Shown: positions 45,475-54,600 of the stretch, one piece after another
Layout: each line of letters starts with the position of its first letter
Numbering within the stretch: the stretch's first letter is position 1
Source: CAWKGV01 sp963849305
Lineage (GTDB): Bacteria; Pseudomonadota; Alphaproteobacteria; Acetobacterales; Acetobacteraceae
Assembly (NCBI GenBank): GCA_963849305.1
Contig: CAWKGV010000008.1
Span: 186,001 to 250,000, forward strand
DNA: 64,000 nt
Direction: 5' to 3'
The notes under the pieces: generated by a model
Told to the model about the DNA's origin: nothing
Databases searched by the model: none
What the model saw: only the letters and a program-made list of their open reading frames with translations
Translations under genes and position numbers: made by a program

Positions 45475-48400
45475 ATGGATATCGCGGAATGGTTGCGGGC
45501 GGTTGGCCTAGAGCAGTACGCTCCGGCCTTTCGGCAGAATGACATCGGCGCCGACCTGCTGCCGAGCTTGAGTGCTGATGAGCTGAAGGAACTCGGCGTC
45601 GCTCCTCTCGGTCACCGGCGGCGGCTGTTGCGGGCGATCGCTGCGCTGCGGCCGACGCCATCTGCGGCAGCATCCGCAAGGGAGGATGCCGAGCCGAGGG
45701 CCGATCCGGAAGCCGAACGCCGGCAGCTCACGGTCATGTTCTGCGATCTGGCCAGCTCGACGGCGCTGGCCTCGCGGCTCGATCCCGAAGACCTGCGGGA
45801 TGTGATCCGTCGTTACCACGCCGGCGTCGCCGAGACGCTCCGCCGCTTCGACGGGTTCGTGGCGAAATACATGGGCGACGGCGTGCTCGCCTATTTCGGT
45901 TATCCCCATGCCCACGAAGACGACGCCGAGCAGGCGGTGCGTGCCGGCCTCGCGCTGATCGATGCCGTCGGCGAGCTACCGGCGCCGCGGCGCTTGCAAG
46001 TGCGCATCGGCATCGCCACCGGGCTTGTCGTGGTCGGCGGCTTGATCGGAGCCGGGTCGGCGCAGGAGCAAGCGGTGGTCGGGGAGACGCCCAACCTCGC
46101 GGCCCGGCTGCAAATGCTGGCCGACCCTGGCGCCATTGTGATTTCCGAAACCACGCGACGGCAGATCGGCTCGTTGTTCGACATACACGATCTCGGGCCG
46201 CAATCGCTAAAGGGCTTTGCCGAGTCCGCAGCGGGCTTGGCGCGCGCTATCCGAGAACCGCGCGCTCGGCCGGTTCGAGGCGCTGCGCTCGCGCGCCACG
46301 CCGCTGTTTGGCCGCGACGAGGAGCTGGACCTGCTGCTGCGCCGCTGGGTGCAGGCCAAGGCGGGCAGCGGGGGCCGCGCGGTGCTGATTTCGGCCGAGC
46401 CGGGGGTCGGCAAGTCGCGCCTCGCCGACGCGCTGGCCGATCGCATCGGGGCCGAGCCGCACATCCGGCTGCGCTATTTCTGCTCGCCCCATCATCAGGA
46501 CAGCGCGCTTTATCCGGTGATCGCGCAAATGGAACGCGCGGCCGGCTTCGCGCGCGAGGATTCGCCGGGGGGAAAACGCGCCAAACTGCAAGCGCTACTC
46601 GCAGCCACCACGCCGCCAATCGAGGACGTGGCGCTACTCGCGGAAATGCATTCGTTGCCCGCAGCCGATCTCGCCCCGCCACTCGGTGTGACGCCGCAGC
46701 GCAAGAAAGAAAAGACGTTCGAGGTGCTGCTGCGGCAGGTCGAGCGCCTTTCCGAAGAGCAGCCGGTGTTGATGGTGTTTGAGGACCTGCACTGGATCGA
46801 CCCGAGTTCCCGCGAACTGCTGGAGCGCACGATGCAGCGGATCGCGAATTGGCCGGTGCTGCTGGTCGCGACGTTCCGCCCCGAGTTCCAGCCGCCCTGG
46901 ACCGGTCAGGCGCATGTGACGACGCTCGCTCTGACGCGACTCGACCGGCAGGATACGGCGGCGATGGTCGCAAGCATCGCCGCCGATGCGGCCCTGCCAA
47001 CCGAGACCGTCCAGGAGATCGCCGAGCGCACCGACGGCGTGCCGCTGTTCGTCGAGGAACTGACCAAGTCAGTGCTCGAATCTGGCACGCAGGGTGCGGC
47101 AGCGCTATCGTCCGTGCCGCATCCGGTGTTGTCCGTGCCTGCCACCTTGCACGCCTCGCTAATGGCGCGGCTGGACCGGCTGGGAGCGGCAGCTAAGGAC
47201 GTTGCGCAAGCAGGTGCGGTGATCGGCCGTGAGTTCGGGTACGATCTGCTGGCGTCTATCGCCGATCTGTCGGAGCCGCAGGTTCGAGAAGCACTCGATC
47301 GCCTCACGAGCTCTGGCCTCTTGTTCGCCCGCGGCATGCCGCCGCAATCCACCTACATCTTCAAGCACGTGCTGGTGCAGGATGCAGCCTACAGCACATT
47401 ACTGCGCAGCCGGCGCCAGCAATTGCACGCCCGTATCGCGGCAACCCTCGAAGACCGCTTCCCGGAACTGGTGCTGGCGCAACCCGCGTTGCTGGCACAT
47501 CACTTCACGGAAGCCGGGTTGGCCGAGAAGGCGGTCGTCTATTGGCTGAAGGCGGGTCAGCAAGAGATGGCGCGCTCGGCGACGCGGGAAGCGATCGCCC
47601 AGTTGCGCAAGGGATTAGACGTGCTGGCCGGGTTGCCGGACGGTCATTGGCGGCGGCAACAGGAGCTGGATCTGCAAAGCGCGCTGAGACCGGCACTAGC
47701 CGCCACAAAAGGCTTTTCCGCGACCGAAGTGGGCGAGACCATCGCCCGAGCGCGCGTGCTGGCCGAGCAGCTCGATCGACCCGAGTACCTCGTGCCGTTG
47801 AGCTTGGGCCAATGGGGGTTTCATTCGCTCCGATCCGAACACAAGCTGGCACTGTCGTTGACCGAGCAGATGGAGAAAATCGGCAACGCGCGGAACGATG
47901 TCACGGTGCAATTGCTGGCTCGCCGCGCGCACGGGATTACCCGTGGCTACCTCGGGCAGTTCGTCGCCGCCCGCGCCCTCCTGGAGCGGTGTCATGGCCT
48001 GGCTGATCCGGTGCATCGCACCATTGGTGCGGGAATGTCTTACGATCCCTACGCTGCGATGCTCGCCCATCTGGCGATGACTTCGGCGTATCTGGGTTAC
48101 ATCGATCAGGCACGGTCAAGGTTGAACAAGGCTTTGTCGGAGGCCAGCCGGCTGAGGCACGCCCATACGCTGGCTCTCGTGCTCGCTCATGCAAATTGGA
48201 TCGAGTCGATCACCTGCTCGCCCGAGATGCGACGCCACGCCGAGGAACTTTTGTCTCTAACGACAGAGCATGGGTTTTCGTTATGGGGTGGTTACGCAAT
48301 AGCATTCCGCGGACGGTCGTTGACTGCGCGCGGGCAAGCGCAGGAGCGCCTGTCCCTGCTCAAGCAGGGGTTGGTGGCAGTACGTGCCACCGGAACTGTT

Positions 48401-48811
48401 CTACATTCACCGCTTCTACTCATTTTTCTTGGCGAGGCCTACGCCGTGGTCGGACAACCGATCGAAGGACTGAATTGCCTTGCCGAGGCGGCGCAGATCA
48501 TCGAGACCACCGAGGAGCGGACCGACGAGACCGAGTTGCATCGGGTGCGCGGCGATTTGCTGAGTGCCGCCGGCGATCTATCTGGGGCCGAGCAAAGCTA
48601 CCGTCAGGCTCTCGCCGTAGCGGAGCGGCAGAGCGCGAAGCTCGTGCAATTGCGGGCATCGATCAGCCTCACCCGCCTCTGGAGCGGCCAAGGCAAGCGC
48701 AGCGAAGCCCGCAATCTTCTCGCGTCCATCTACATTTGGTTCACCGAGGGCTTCGACGCGCCCGATCTGATCGAAGCGAAGGCGCTGCTGGACGACCTGG
48801 AAGAATGGTAG
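45475..48811 (+). CDS. SAM - adenylate/guanylate cyclase - AAA ATPase - TPR regulator, frame broken once
   Basis: From ATG 45475. SAM domain (AEWLRAVGLEQYAPAFRQNDIGADLLPSLSADELKELGV), then class III cyclase domain RQLTVMFCDLASSTALASRLDPEDL, AKYMGDGVLAYFGYP and VGETPNLAARLQMLA. The AAA/STAND part shows FGRDEELDLL, SAEPGVGKSRLADAL, VFEDLHWIDPSSRELLE; a long TPR-like C-terminus follows. A +1 shift lies at the G run near 46231; corrected length 1,111 residues. The stop TAG (48809-48811) lies inside the tRNA repeat, so the original 3' end may have been replaced. Such proteins link cAMP synthesis to protein sensing, but no trigger is visible. Confidence 0.85.
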
Positions 48812-48851
48812 CGGCGGGCGGATTTGAACCACCGACCAAGGGATTATGATT
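48805..48851. repeat. 47-base direct repeat of the tRNA-CAT 3' half (island left end)
   Basis: Identical over 47 bases to 51854-51900, which is the CCA end, T arm, variable loop and part of the anticodon arm of the intact tRNA gene. This is the layout of attachment sites for elements that integrate in tRNA 3' ends. Confidence 0.88.
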
Positions 48852-48998
48852 TCCTTGACCCTTCTTTCGTAACCGCTTGATATACCTGGAGCATATGGGG
48901 GCGGTCTGTCTCCCATCTTGCACCGTAGGCACGCTGTAGGCACAAGACATCACAATTGCGACCGAGACCAGAAACCGCCGCGCCGGATCGGCTAGGAG

Positions 48999-49841
48999 TC
49001 ATGCTTCGCGGCTACTTGTGCTAGGGGATGCGGTTTGGTGCAGAGCTTCAAGGATTTGCTCGACAGGCAGCGCAACACTGATACCAGCATTGAAGTCAAC
49101 ATCCTTCGGTGGCTGGATGCGGTCAGGGTCGTCCGCCACGAAGTCGCTGGAGTATTGACCGCTATGACTGCTGACGATCATGCCAACCAGAAGATACGGC
49201 AAGATCGTCCGACCGGTCTGGGGGTTGGGATATGCGCGGTGAGCGTTGTATCCTAGTCGCTTTGGCGAGGTGTGTAAGAAGACCGGCGAGCCACTTACGC
49301 CTCCCAGCGAATGAGTCTCAATAAGGTATGCGGGCTGAGGCGACCCGAAAGCGGGTTCGATGGGCATCGCGGCAACGTTACCGAACCTGACGACGGGGAT
49401 ATTTTTCGCTTCGCCAATCCTTCCCACGAAGACGCCCACGATAAAGACCTCGATTCCTAAACTGAAACCAAAATGCTCAGCAGATTTAGGTGTGAGAAAA
49501 CCTGTTTGCGAACTTATGGTGCCGATATCCAAGTCGTCGCCGCTATCCCATTTCGCCAAATCGAATGGGAACATACAGATGTCGATGCCCGAACGTGGAT
49601 GACCGATCCAGTCTTCCCTACCAGTCGGGATGATAGACGGCGGCTTGCCCTTGCCGCTTATCCGAATAGCTGGCGCTGATAAACGGCTGATCACATGACG
49701 GCAGGTGACTAGGTAAATGAGACTAAGCCCATCCTGCGAGACCTCAACGAAGAAGCCGGTTCCTTCCGCATAGAAGCCGCCGCGTTCAAGCGGAGTTCCT
49801 ATGAACGCGGTGCAATTCAGGATTTGATCGTCTACCTGCAA
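48999..49841 (-). CDS. trypsin-like serine protease, island cargo
   Basis: 280 residues. GTGFFVEVSQDGLSLIYLVTCRHVI gives the catalytic His, GIDICMFPF the probable Asp, and THSLGGVSGSPVFL the nucleophile Ser with its oxyanion loop: the trypsin triad in order. No signal peptide, so it acts in the cytoplasm. Proteases of this kind are found as effectors in some defence islands; that role is only a hypothesis here. The 208 bases between it and the resolvase hold inverted repeats. Confidence 0.72.
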   Translation of the reverse strand: MQVDDQILNCTAFIGTPLERGGFYAEGTGFFVEVSQDGLSLIYLVTCRHVISRLSAPAIRISGKGKPPSIIPTGREDWIGHPRSGIDICMFPFDLAKWDSGDDLDIGTISSQTGFLTPKSAEHFGFSLGIEVFIVGVFVGRIGEAKNIPVVRFGNVAAMPIEPAFGSPQPAYLIETHSLGGVSGSPVFLHTSPKRLGYNAHRAYPNPQTGRTILPYLLVGMIVSSHSGQYSSDFVADDPDRIQPPKDVDFNAGISVALPVEQILEALHQTASPSTSSREA

Positions 49842-49973
49842 TTCCGCCTCACGCTACTCGACCGGTGAGCAACAAAGCACGGATAGTTTAACACGCCACG
49901 CCGAGTTGGCTTTCGGACAATCGCCGCCGGTTCCCGACGTTCAAAATTGAGCGTATTTGAACACCTCTATGTG

Positions 49974-50034
49974 ACCTGTTCATAAATCAGGTTTTCATGT
50001 TGTGTGCGGTAGTGTAGAAAGGAACACCCTTTCT
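49974..50034. promoter_or_regulatory. inverted repeats in front of the resolvase gene
   Basis: Two nearby repeats: ACCTG-N9-CAGGT (49974-49992) and the stronger AGAAAGG-AACAC-CCTTTCT (50016-50034), which ends 15 bases before the resolvase ATG. They could be resolvase binding subsites or an operator. Confidence 0.45.
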
Positions 50035-50049
50035 GAACAGGATGCCCTG

Positions 50050-50620
50050 ATGCCTCGCACTTTCGCCTACTGCCGCGCTCAGCACTGCCGCTCAGACCAC
50101 CGAGAACCAAGTCCGCGAGATCGAGGCGGCAGGCTTCAAGATCGACCACCGGCGCGTCATCAGCGAAACCGTGTCCGGCAGTTCCGCCATCGAACAGCGA
50201 CGGGGCTTCATGCGGCTGCTGGATCGGCTAGAAGCTGATGACGTGCTGGTGGTGACCAAATTAGACAGGCTTGGTCGCAACGCTATCGACGTGGCGCAGA
50301 CGGTCGCCAAACTGGAGGCAATGGGTGTGCGGGTTCATTGCCTTGCTCTCGGCGGTGTCGATCTGACAAGCGCGGCGGGCAAGATGACGATGGGTGTTAT
50401 CGCGGCGGTGGCGCAGTTCGAGCGCGATCTGCTGATCGAGCGCACTGAGGCAGGTCTGGCACGCGCCAAAGCCGAGGGGAAGACTCTGGGGCGGCCAGCC
50501 GCCCTGACGCCATCTCAGCGTGCCAATGTCCGCGAGCGGCTGGCGAGTGGTGCCAGCATTGCGGCAGTGGCGCGAGAACTTGGCACATCGCGGATGACGG
50601 TGATGCGAGCGCGGGGCTAG
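50050..50620 (+). CDS. serine recombinase, resolvase/invertase family, frame broken once
   Basis: From ATG 50050 MPRTFAYCR, then, after removing one base near 50078, VSTAAQTTENQVREIEAAGFKIDHRRVISETVSGS; catalytic Ser in YCRVS. DDVLVVTKLDRLGRNAIDVAQTVAKLEAMGVRVHCLALGGVDL and MGVIAAVAQFERDLLIERTEAGLARAKAEGKTLGRP follow. The C-terminal HTH is GASIAAVARELGTSRMTVMRA. Corrected length 189 residues. The same protein family left a remnant in the comM element at 33985-34202. Confidence 0.88.
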
Positions 50621-50819
50621 GAGTTGGCTGCGCCTTGTGATCGGAGCCGATCCAGTTCAGCCCTTGCCTCATCGCGCTCGCGCTCGACCTCCGTGACCTT
50701 GGCTTTCAACTCGTCGCGTTCTGCGCGATACAGCCGCTCGGCATCGTGCCACCTCAAACTTGGCGCGGTCTCCCGCCAACCCGTTCACTCACTAGGTCTT
50801 TCTGGGCATCCTCAATCAT
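50617..50819 (-). pseudogene. coiled-coil protein remnant
   Basis: From ATG 50819: MIEDAQKDLVSERVGG, then a frame change to DRAKFEVAR and another to HDAERLYRAERDELKAKVTEVERERDEARAELDRLRSQGAAN. Charged heptads predict a coiled coil of about 65 residues. Its stop overlaps the resolvase stop on the other strand. No family assigned. Confidence 0.4.
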
Positions 50820-51130
50820 CTTCCGGTATTATCAAAACGTGCTTGACTGTGATATTGGGAACCACAGCATCGGCATTTATTGATACAATCTTCGGTGAGT
50901 TTTTAAATTGCTCGAGTAATTCAGATTGCAAGATGGTTATCAATTCAACACAAGATCAATCATTATGCAAAGTCATGAACTATTTCTTTTTGGTGTTTGA
51001 TATTGTGTGTTGTCTTTGTATATCCGCAACCTATACATTAGTTCTCCATTAATCTCCCATTAATTATCAATTGCTGCATCTATAATTTTAAGAATACTGC
51101 TTTGAATAAGCTCGATAATGTCCCGATCAA
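50820..51130. other. AT-rich stretch of the tRNA island
   Basis: About 310 bases that are far richer in A/T than the chromosome. A plus-strand frame runs to 51052 but looks like chance. A minus-strand frame reads DIIELIQSSILKIIDAAIDN before a TAA, possibly the tail of the Rep region. No confident gene. Confidence 0.4.
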
Positions 51131-51194
51131 TCGCGGCTCTGGCGTGGATCACGGCTGATCACTGCGATGTCATGGGCTGCGTCAGGGTGCAGCC
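51131..51194 (-). other. conserved block downstream of the second rep gene
   Basis: On the minus strand it matches 31985-32047 almost base for base. It carries the hairpin GGCTGC (51175-51180) and GCAGCC (51189-51194). One frame reads AAHDIAVISRDPRQ, as in the comM element. Confidence 0.6.
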
Positions 51195-51206
51195 AATCCC
51201 TCAACG

Positions 51207-51737
51207 TTATGCTGGCAATGCCCCTTGCGAAAGGATCACATGATCCGAGTTCAGGAGAGCCTTGCAACTATACGCAGCCCAGCCGGAATGGTGCTGCTGC
51301 ACATCGGCGGTGCCGCCCACTGCATATCGTCTCTGCCATAAGCCGCCCGACAGAAACTCGTCTAGGACTTTGGCATCACCGGCGTCTGGAAAATGCCAAC
51401 CGAGATGCACATGGGGATTGGTGTCGAGCATCTCGATCACTCCCCAATAAGTCGTCCGCGTTGGCGACAGGTGGAAGTCTCTCCCAAAGATTTTGCGATC
51501 CACTTTGAAGTGCAGGTCGTGGAGATCGCGGCGTATTTTGTCGATTGTGATTGGGATGGCTTCATACCGAAGCGTCACCGCCAACGTCGTCGGCATGGAG
51601 GACAAGAACGCCACCATTGCGTCACGGAAGACCACGGCTGGCGTGGACTGGCAATGCCGGAGCCAAATGTTGCGGGCAATTTCAATCGGAGTGCGTTTTG
51701 CTTTACGTCTGATTGCCGTTTGTTCTATATTACTCAT
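51207..51737 (-). CDS. HUH-motif Rep-like protein (second copy)
   Basis: 176 residues from ATG 51737 with GAGG 8 bases upstream; an ATG at 51761 lacks a site. Clear paralogue of 31446-31976: shared MPTTLAVTLRY, ITIDKIRRDLHDLHFKVDRKIFGRDFH, NPHVHLGWHFP (HUH, H109/H111), GLWQRRYAVGGT and SGWAAYSCKAL (YxxK, Y156/K159). The N-terminal 45 residues differ. It would nick an element origin; function inferred from motifs only. Confidence 0.65.
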   Translation of the reverse strand: MSNIEQTAIRRKAKRTPIEIARNIWLRHCQSTPAVVFRDAMVAFLSSMPTTLAVTLRYEAIPITIDKIRRDLHDLHFKVDRKIFGRDFHLSPTRTTYWGVIEMLDTNPHVHLGWHFPDAGDAKVLDEFLSGGLWQRRYAVGGTADVQQHHSGWAAYSCKALLNSDHVILSQGALPA

Positions 51738-51782
51738 GTAGAATACCTCGGATATAGCCATTAAGGCTTTATTATTCTTGAA

Positions 51783-51851
51783 TTATATTTCGCTTAACTT
51801 CTGCTTTGCCGCATTGATCTTAATGGCGGTAGTGGCTTGTGTGTTGGTGAG
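51783..51851 (-). pseudogene. small basic protein gene cut at the tRNA junction
   Basis: The last 22 codons, LTNTQATTAIKINAAKQKLSEI, match the end of the 58-residue protein at 31239-31415 (LADTQAMAAIKINAEKRKINEI). Homology stops at 51851, two bases from the tRNA repeat, where a stop appears in frame. The 5' part and the preceding HTH gene are absent. Confidence 0.7.
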
Positions 51852-51854
51852 TTA

Positions 51855-51929
51855 TGGTAGCGGCGGGCGGATTTGAACCACCGACCAAGGGATTATGATT
51901 CCCCTGCTCTACCGCTGAGCTACGCCGCC
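51855..51929 (-). tRNA. tRNA with CAT anticodon (Met, possibly Ile2)
   Basis: 75 nt including an encoded CCA. Acceptor GGCGGCG pairs CGCCGCT, D arm GCTC..GAGC, anticodon stem GGGGA/TCCCT around loop ATCATAA (anticodon CAT), T arm GGTGG-TTCAAAT-CCGCC. Methionine elongator is the default; a lysidine-modified isoleucine tRNA cannot be excluded. Its 3' half is the repeat used by the adjacent islands, and mnmA ends inside its 5' end. Confidence 0.93.
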
Positions 51930-53045
51930 ATCCCGGTCGGAAGGCGCGGGACATAGCCCCGGGCCTCCGGCGGCGTCAACCGCCTCGGCCGCTGGCGTCC
52001 GACGGCAAATGAAGCCGCCGCCCAGCAGCCGCTCGCCGTCGTAGAAGACGCACGCCTGACCCGGGGCCGGCAATGCCGGACGGTCAAGCCAGATGCGGGC
52101 TCCCGTCCCGGTGGGCTCGACCCATGCGGCTTGCGGCGCCTCATGGGCTCGCAGCTTCACCGCGCAACCCAACCCGATCGGCTCAATGAGCCAGTTCACA
52201 TCCCGCAACCGGACCTCGCTTGTGCCCGACTCTCGTGGCCCGACCACCACGCGCCGCGTTGCCGGGTCAAGCGCGACCACGACCCGTCCATGCCCTCCGG
52301 CGGCGCCGAGCCGCTTCGCCTGACCGACTGTGTAGCGCGCGATGCCACCATGCCGGCCGAGAACGCGCCCGTCCGCATCCACGATCTCGCCCGGGCGCGC
52401 CGCCTCAGGCCGGAGGCGTTCGACCACATCCGTATAGCTTCCCATGGGCACGAAGCAGATATCCTGGCTGTCCGGCTTGGCCGCTACCGGCAGCCCGAGC
52501 CGGGAAGCGGCCGCGCGGACCGAAGCCTTATCCGGCATCTCACCCAACGGGAACAGACAGAACCCGAGCTGTTCGCGGGTGGTGGCGAACAAGAACCAAC
52601 TCTGGTCGCGCCGCGGGTCTCGTGCGCGATGAAGCTCCGGCCCCTCCAGCCCATTCACCCGCCGCACATAATGTCCGGTCGCCAGCCGCTCCGCGCCCAG
52701 GCCACGAGCGAGGGCGGTCAGATCGGCGAATTTCACGGTTTGATTGCATCGCACGCAAGGCACCGGCGTCTCGCCCGCCGCATAGCTCGCCGCGAAGTCC
52801 GCGATGACAGCCCGCGCGAACCGCTCCTCGGCGTCGATGACGTAATGCGGGATGCCCAGCGCGTCCGCCACCCGCCGCGCGTCGTGGATGTCCTGGCCGG
52901 CGCAGCACGCGCCCTTGCGCCCGGTCGCCGCGCCGTGGTCGTAAAGCTGCAAGGTCACGCCGACGACCTCGTGCCCGGCCTCGGCCAGCAGCGCCGCTAC
53001 CACGGAGCTGTCCACCCCGCCCGACATCGCGACGACGACCCGCAT
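51909..53045 (-). CDS. mnmA: tRNA-specific 2-thiouridylase
   Basis: 378 residues. PP-loop MSGGVDSSVVAALLAE, catalytic Cys pair in PCVRCNQTVKF and QDICFVP, plus DPRRDQSWFLFATTREQL and ARYTVGQAKRLG. Thiolates U34 of Glu, Gln and Lys tRNAs with sulfur from a cysteine desulfurase, two of which are encoded just upstream. The C-terminus after GGGFICRR is a non-conserved tail and the stop lies 21 bases inside the tRNA gene, so the end may be altered. Confidence 0.94.
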   Translation of the reverse strand: MRVVVAMSGGVDSSVVAALLAEAGHEVVGVTLQLYDHGAATGRKGACCAGQDIHDARRVADALGIPHYVIDAEERFARAVIADFAASYAAGETPVPCVRCNQTVKFADLTALARGLGAERLATGHYVRRVNGLEGPELHRARDPRRDQSWFLFATTREQLGFCLFPLGEMPDKASVRAAASRLGLPVAAKPDSQDICFVPMGSYTDVVERLRPEAARPGEIVDADGRVLGRHGGIARYTVGQAKRLGAAGGHGRVVVALDPATRRVVVGPRESGTSEVRLRDVNWLIEPIGLGCAVKLRAHEAPQAAWVEPTGTGARIWLDRPALPAPGQACVFYDGERLLGGGFICRRTPAAEAVDAAGGPGLCPAPSDRDGGVAQR

Positions 53046-53049
53046 GCGG

Positions 53050-53383
53050 CTATTCGTTCAGGAGATTGCGGCTGCCAGCCGGCAACTTGACCACGAGCCC
53101 GTCCAATGCATCGGTGATGACGATCTGGCACCCCAGCCGCGAGGTCTCCTGCAACCCGAACGCCAGGTCCAGCATGTCTTCCTCGTCCTCCGTCGGCTCG
53201 GCCAGCCGGCCGAACCAAGCCGGGATCAACGATCACATGACAGGTCGAGCACGCGAGCGAGCCCTCGCAGGCGCCTTCGATATCAACGCCATGCTGGTGC
53301 GCGATCTCCAGCACCGAAAGCCCGAGCGGCGCGTCAACCTCGCGACGGGTGCCGTCGCGCTCGATGAAAGTCATTCTGGGCAT
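53050..53383 (-). CDS. fdx: 2Fe-2S ferredoxin, ISC/adrenodoxin type, frame broken once
   Basis: MPRMTFIERDGTRREVDAPLGLSVLEIAHQHGVDIEGACEGSLACSTCHVIVDP gives three of the four cluster Cys. After removing one base at 53220-53221 it continues AWFGRLAEPTEDEEDMLDLAFGLQETSRLGCQIVIT with the fourth Cys, and ends AGSRNLLNE. Corrected length 110 residues. It supplies electrons for Fe-S cluster assembly. Lies 14 bases after the cysteine desulfurase and 4 before mnmA. Confidence 0.9.
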
Positions 53384-53397
53384 CCGAAGGCTTCCGT

Positions 53398-54585
53398 TCA
53401 TGCCGGAGCCGGGACTCCGGCATGGGCCGCGACCAACGCCGCGGCGGCGTAGTCGATATCGGCGGGCGAGGTAAAGCGTCCGATGCCGATGCGCAAGCTG
53501 CGCGCCGCCTCCCGGCTCGACAGGCCCATCGCGCGCAGCACGTAAGACGGCTCGATCTCGGCCGAGGAGCAGGCCGAGCCGGTCGAGACGCAGAGAGCCG
53601 GTGCCCGAGCCATCAGTTCGGCTGCCGTGGCGCCAGGGAAGGTCAGGTGAAGGTTCCCGGGAATCCGGGCGTCCATGCTGCCATTCACGCGGATCTCGGG
53701 GATAGCGGCTTGCAGTCGGCCCGACAGCCGCCCGCGCAGTCCGCGAATGCGCTCCGCCTCCGTTGCCATTTCGATGGCGCAGAGCCGACACGCCTCCCCT
53801 AGTCCCACAATGAGCGGTGCGGGTAGCGTGCCCGCGCGCAGACCCCGCTCCTGTCCACCACCGGAGAACAGCGGCGCGAGCCGGACCCGCGGCCGGCGCC
53901 TTACATATAGCGCACCGATGCCTTTCGGGCCGTAGATCTTATGCCCGCTCACGGAGAGCAGATCGACACGCCAGCCACTCACGTCGAGTGGAACCTTGCC
54001 CACCGCCTGAGCGGCGTCGGTGTGGAACAGCGCCCCGGCCTCCTTGGCGATCCCCGCCAAGGAGGGGACATCCTGAACCACGCCAGTCTCATTGTTCACG
54101 GTCATGATGCTGACCAGCAAGGTCGGGACCGCGAGCGCCTCGCGCAGCGCCGCCGGCTCGACCAGGCCGTCGGCGCGCACCGGCAGGAACACCGGCTCGA
54201 ACCCCTCGGCGGCGAGATCGGCCACGCATTCCAGGGCGGATTTATGCTCGGTCGCTGCGGTCACAATGCGCCGGCGCGTCTCTCCCATCCGCGCGGCATG
54301 GCGCGCGGCCCCTTTGATCGCAATGTTGTTGCTCTCGGTCGCGCCCGAGGTGAACACCACCTCGTTCGGCCCCGCCCCGATCAGCCCGGCCACGAGAGCG
54401 CGGGCCTGTTCCACGGCCGCCTCCGCGACCCGCCCCAGCTCATGCTCCGTGCTGTGCGGGTTCCCGAACTGTTCGCCGAAGAACGGCAGCATCGCCGCGA
54501 CCACACGCGGGTCGCAGCGCGTGGTCGATTGGTTGTCGAGATATACTGGTCGGTTGGGTCGCGGCGGCGGTTCGCAGATCGTCAT
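53398..54585 (-). CDS. iscS: cysteine desulfurase, IscS type
   Basis: 395 residues. PVYLDNQSTTRCDPRVVAAMLPFF, FTSGATESNNIAIKGAA, PLP lysine in SVSGHKIYGPKGIG, and active-site Cys loop LCVSTGSACSSAEIEPSYVLRAMG. Releases sulfur from cysteine for Fe-S clusters and for MnmA. No iscU or iscR in the window, although fdx and mnmA follow. Confidence 0.92.
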   Translation of the reverse strand: MTICEPPPRPNRPVYLDNQSTTRCDPRVVAAMLPFFGEQFGNPHSTEHELGRVAEAAVEQARALVAGLIGAGPNEVVFTSGATESNNIAIKGAARHAARMGETRRRIVTAATEHKSALECVADLAAEGFEPVFLPVRADGLVEPAALREALAVPTLLVSIMTVNNETGVVQDVPSLAGIAKEAGALFHTDAAQAVGKVPLDVSGWRVDLLSVSGHKIYGPKGIGALYVRRRPRVRLAPLFSGGGQERGLRAGTLPAPLIVGLGEACRLCAIEMATEAERIRGLRGRLSGRLQAAIPEIRVNGSMDARIPGNLHLTFPGATAAELMARAPALCVSTGSACSSAEIEPSYVLRAMGLSSREAARSLRIGIGRFTSPADIDYAAAALVAAHAGVPAPA

Positions 54586-54600
54586 GGCCGGTATCTGGGA

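Larger units (their letters stand above)
48852..51853. mobile_element. 3.0-kb island between tRNA direct repeats
   Basis: Bounded by the 47-base repeat copies at 48805-48851 and 51854-51900. Contains a trypsin-like protease, a serine resolvase, a coiled-coil remnant, an AT-rich stretch, the second Rep-like gene with its conserved block, and a small gene cut off at the right boundary. No tyrosine recombinase, the usual enzyme for tRNA sites, is present. The truncated gene shows the right edge is a true junction. Confidence 0.8.

Noticed and set aside
48741..48953. Minus-strand frame reading KGQGNHNPLVGGSNPP across the tRNA repeat
   Set aside because: The peptide is just the translated tRNA 3' half; not evidence for a recombinase.
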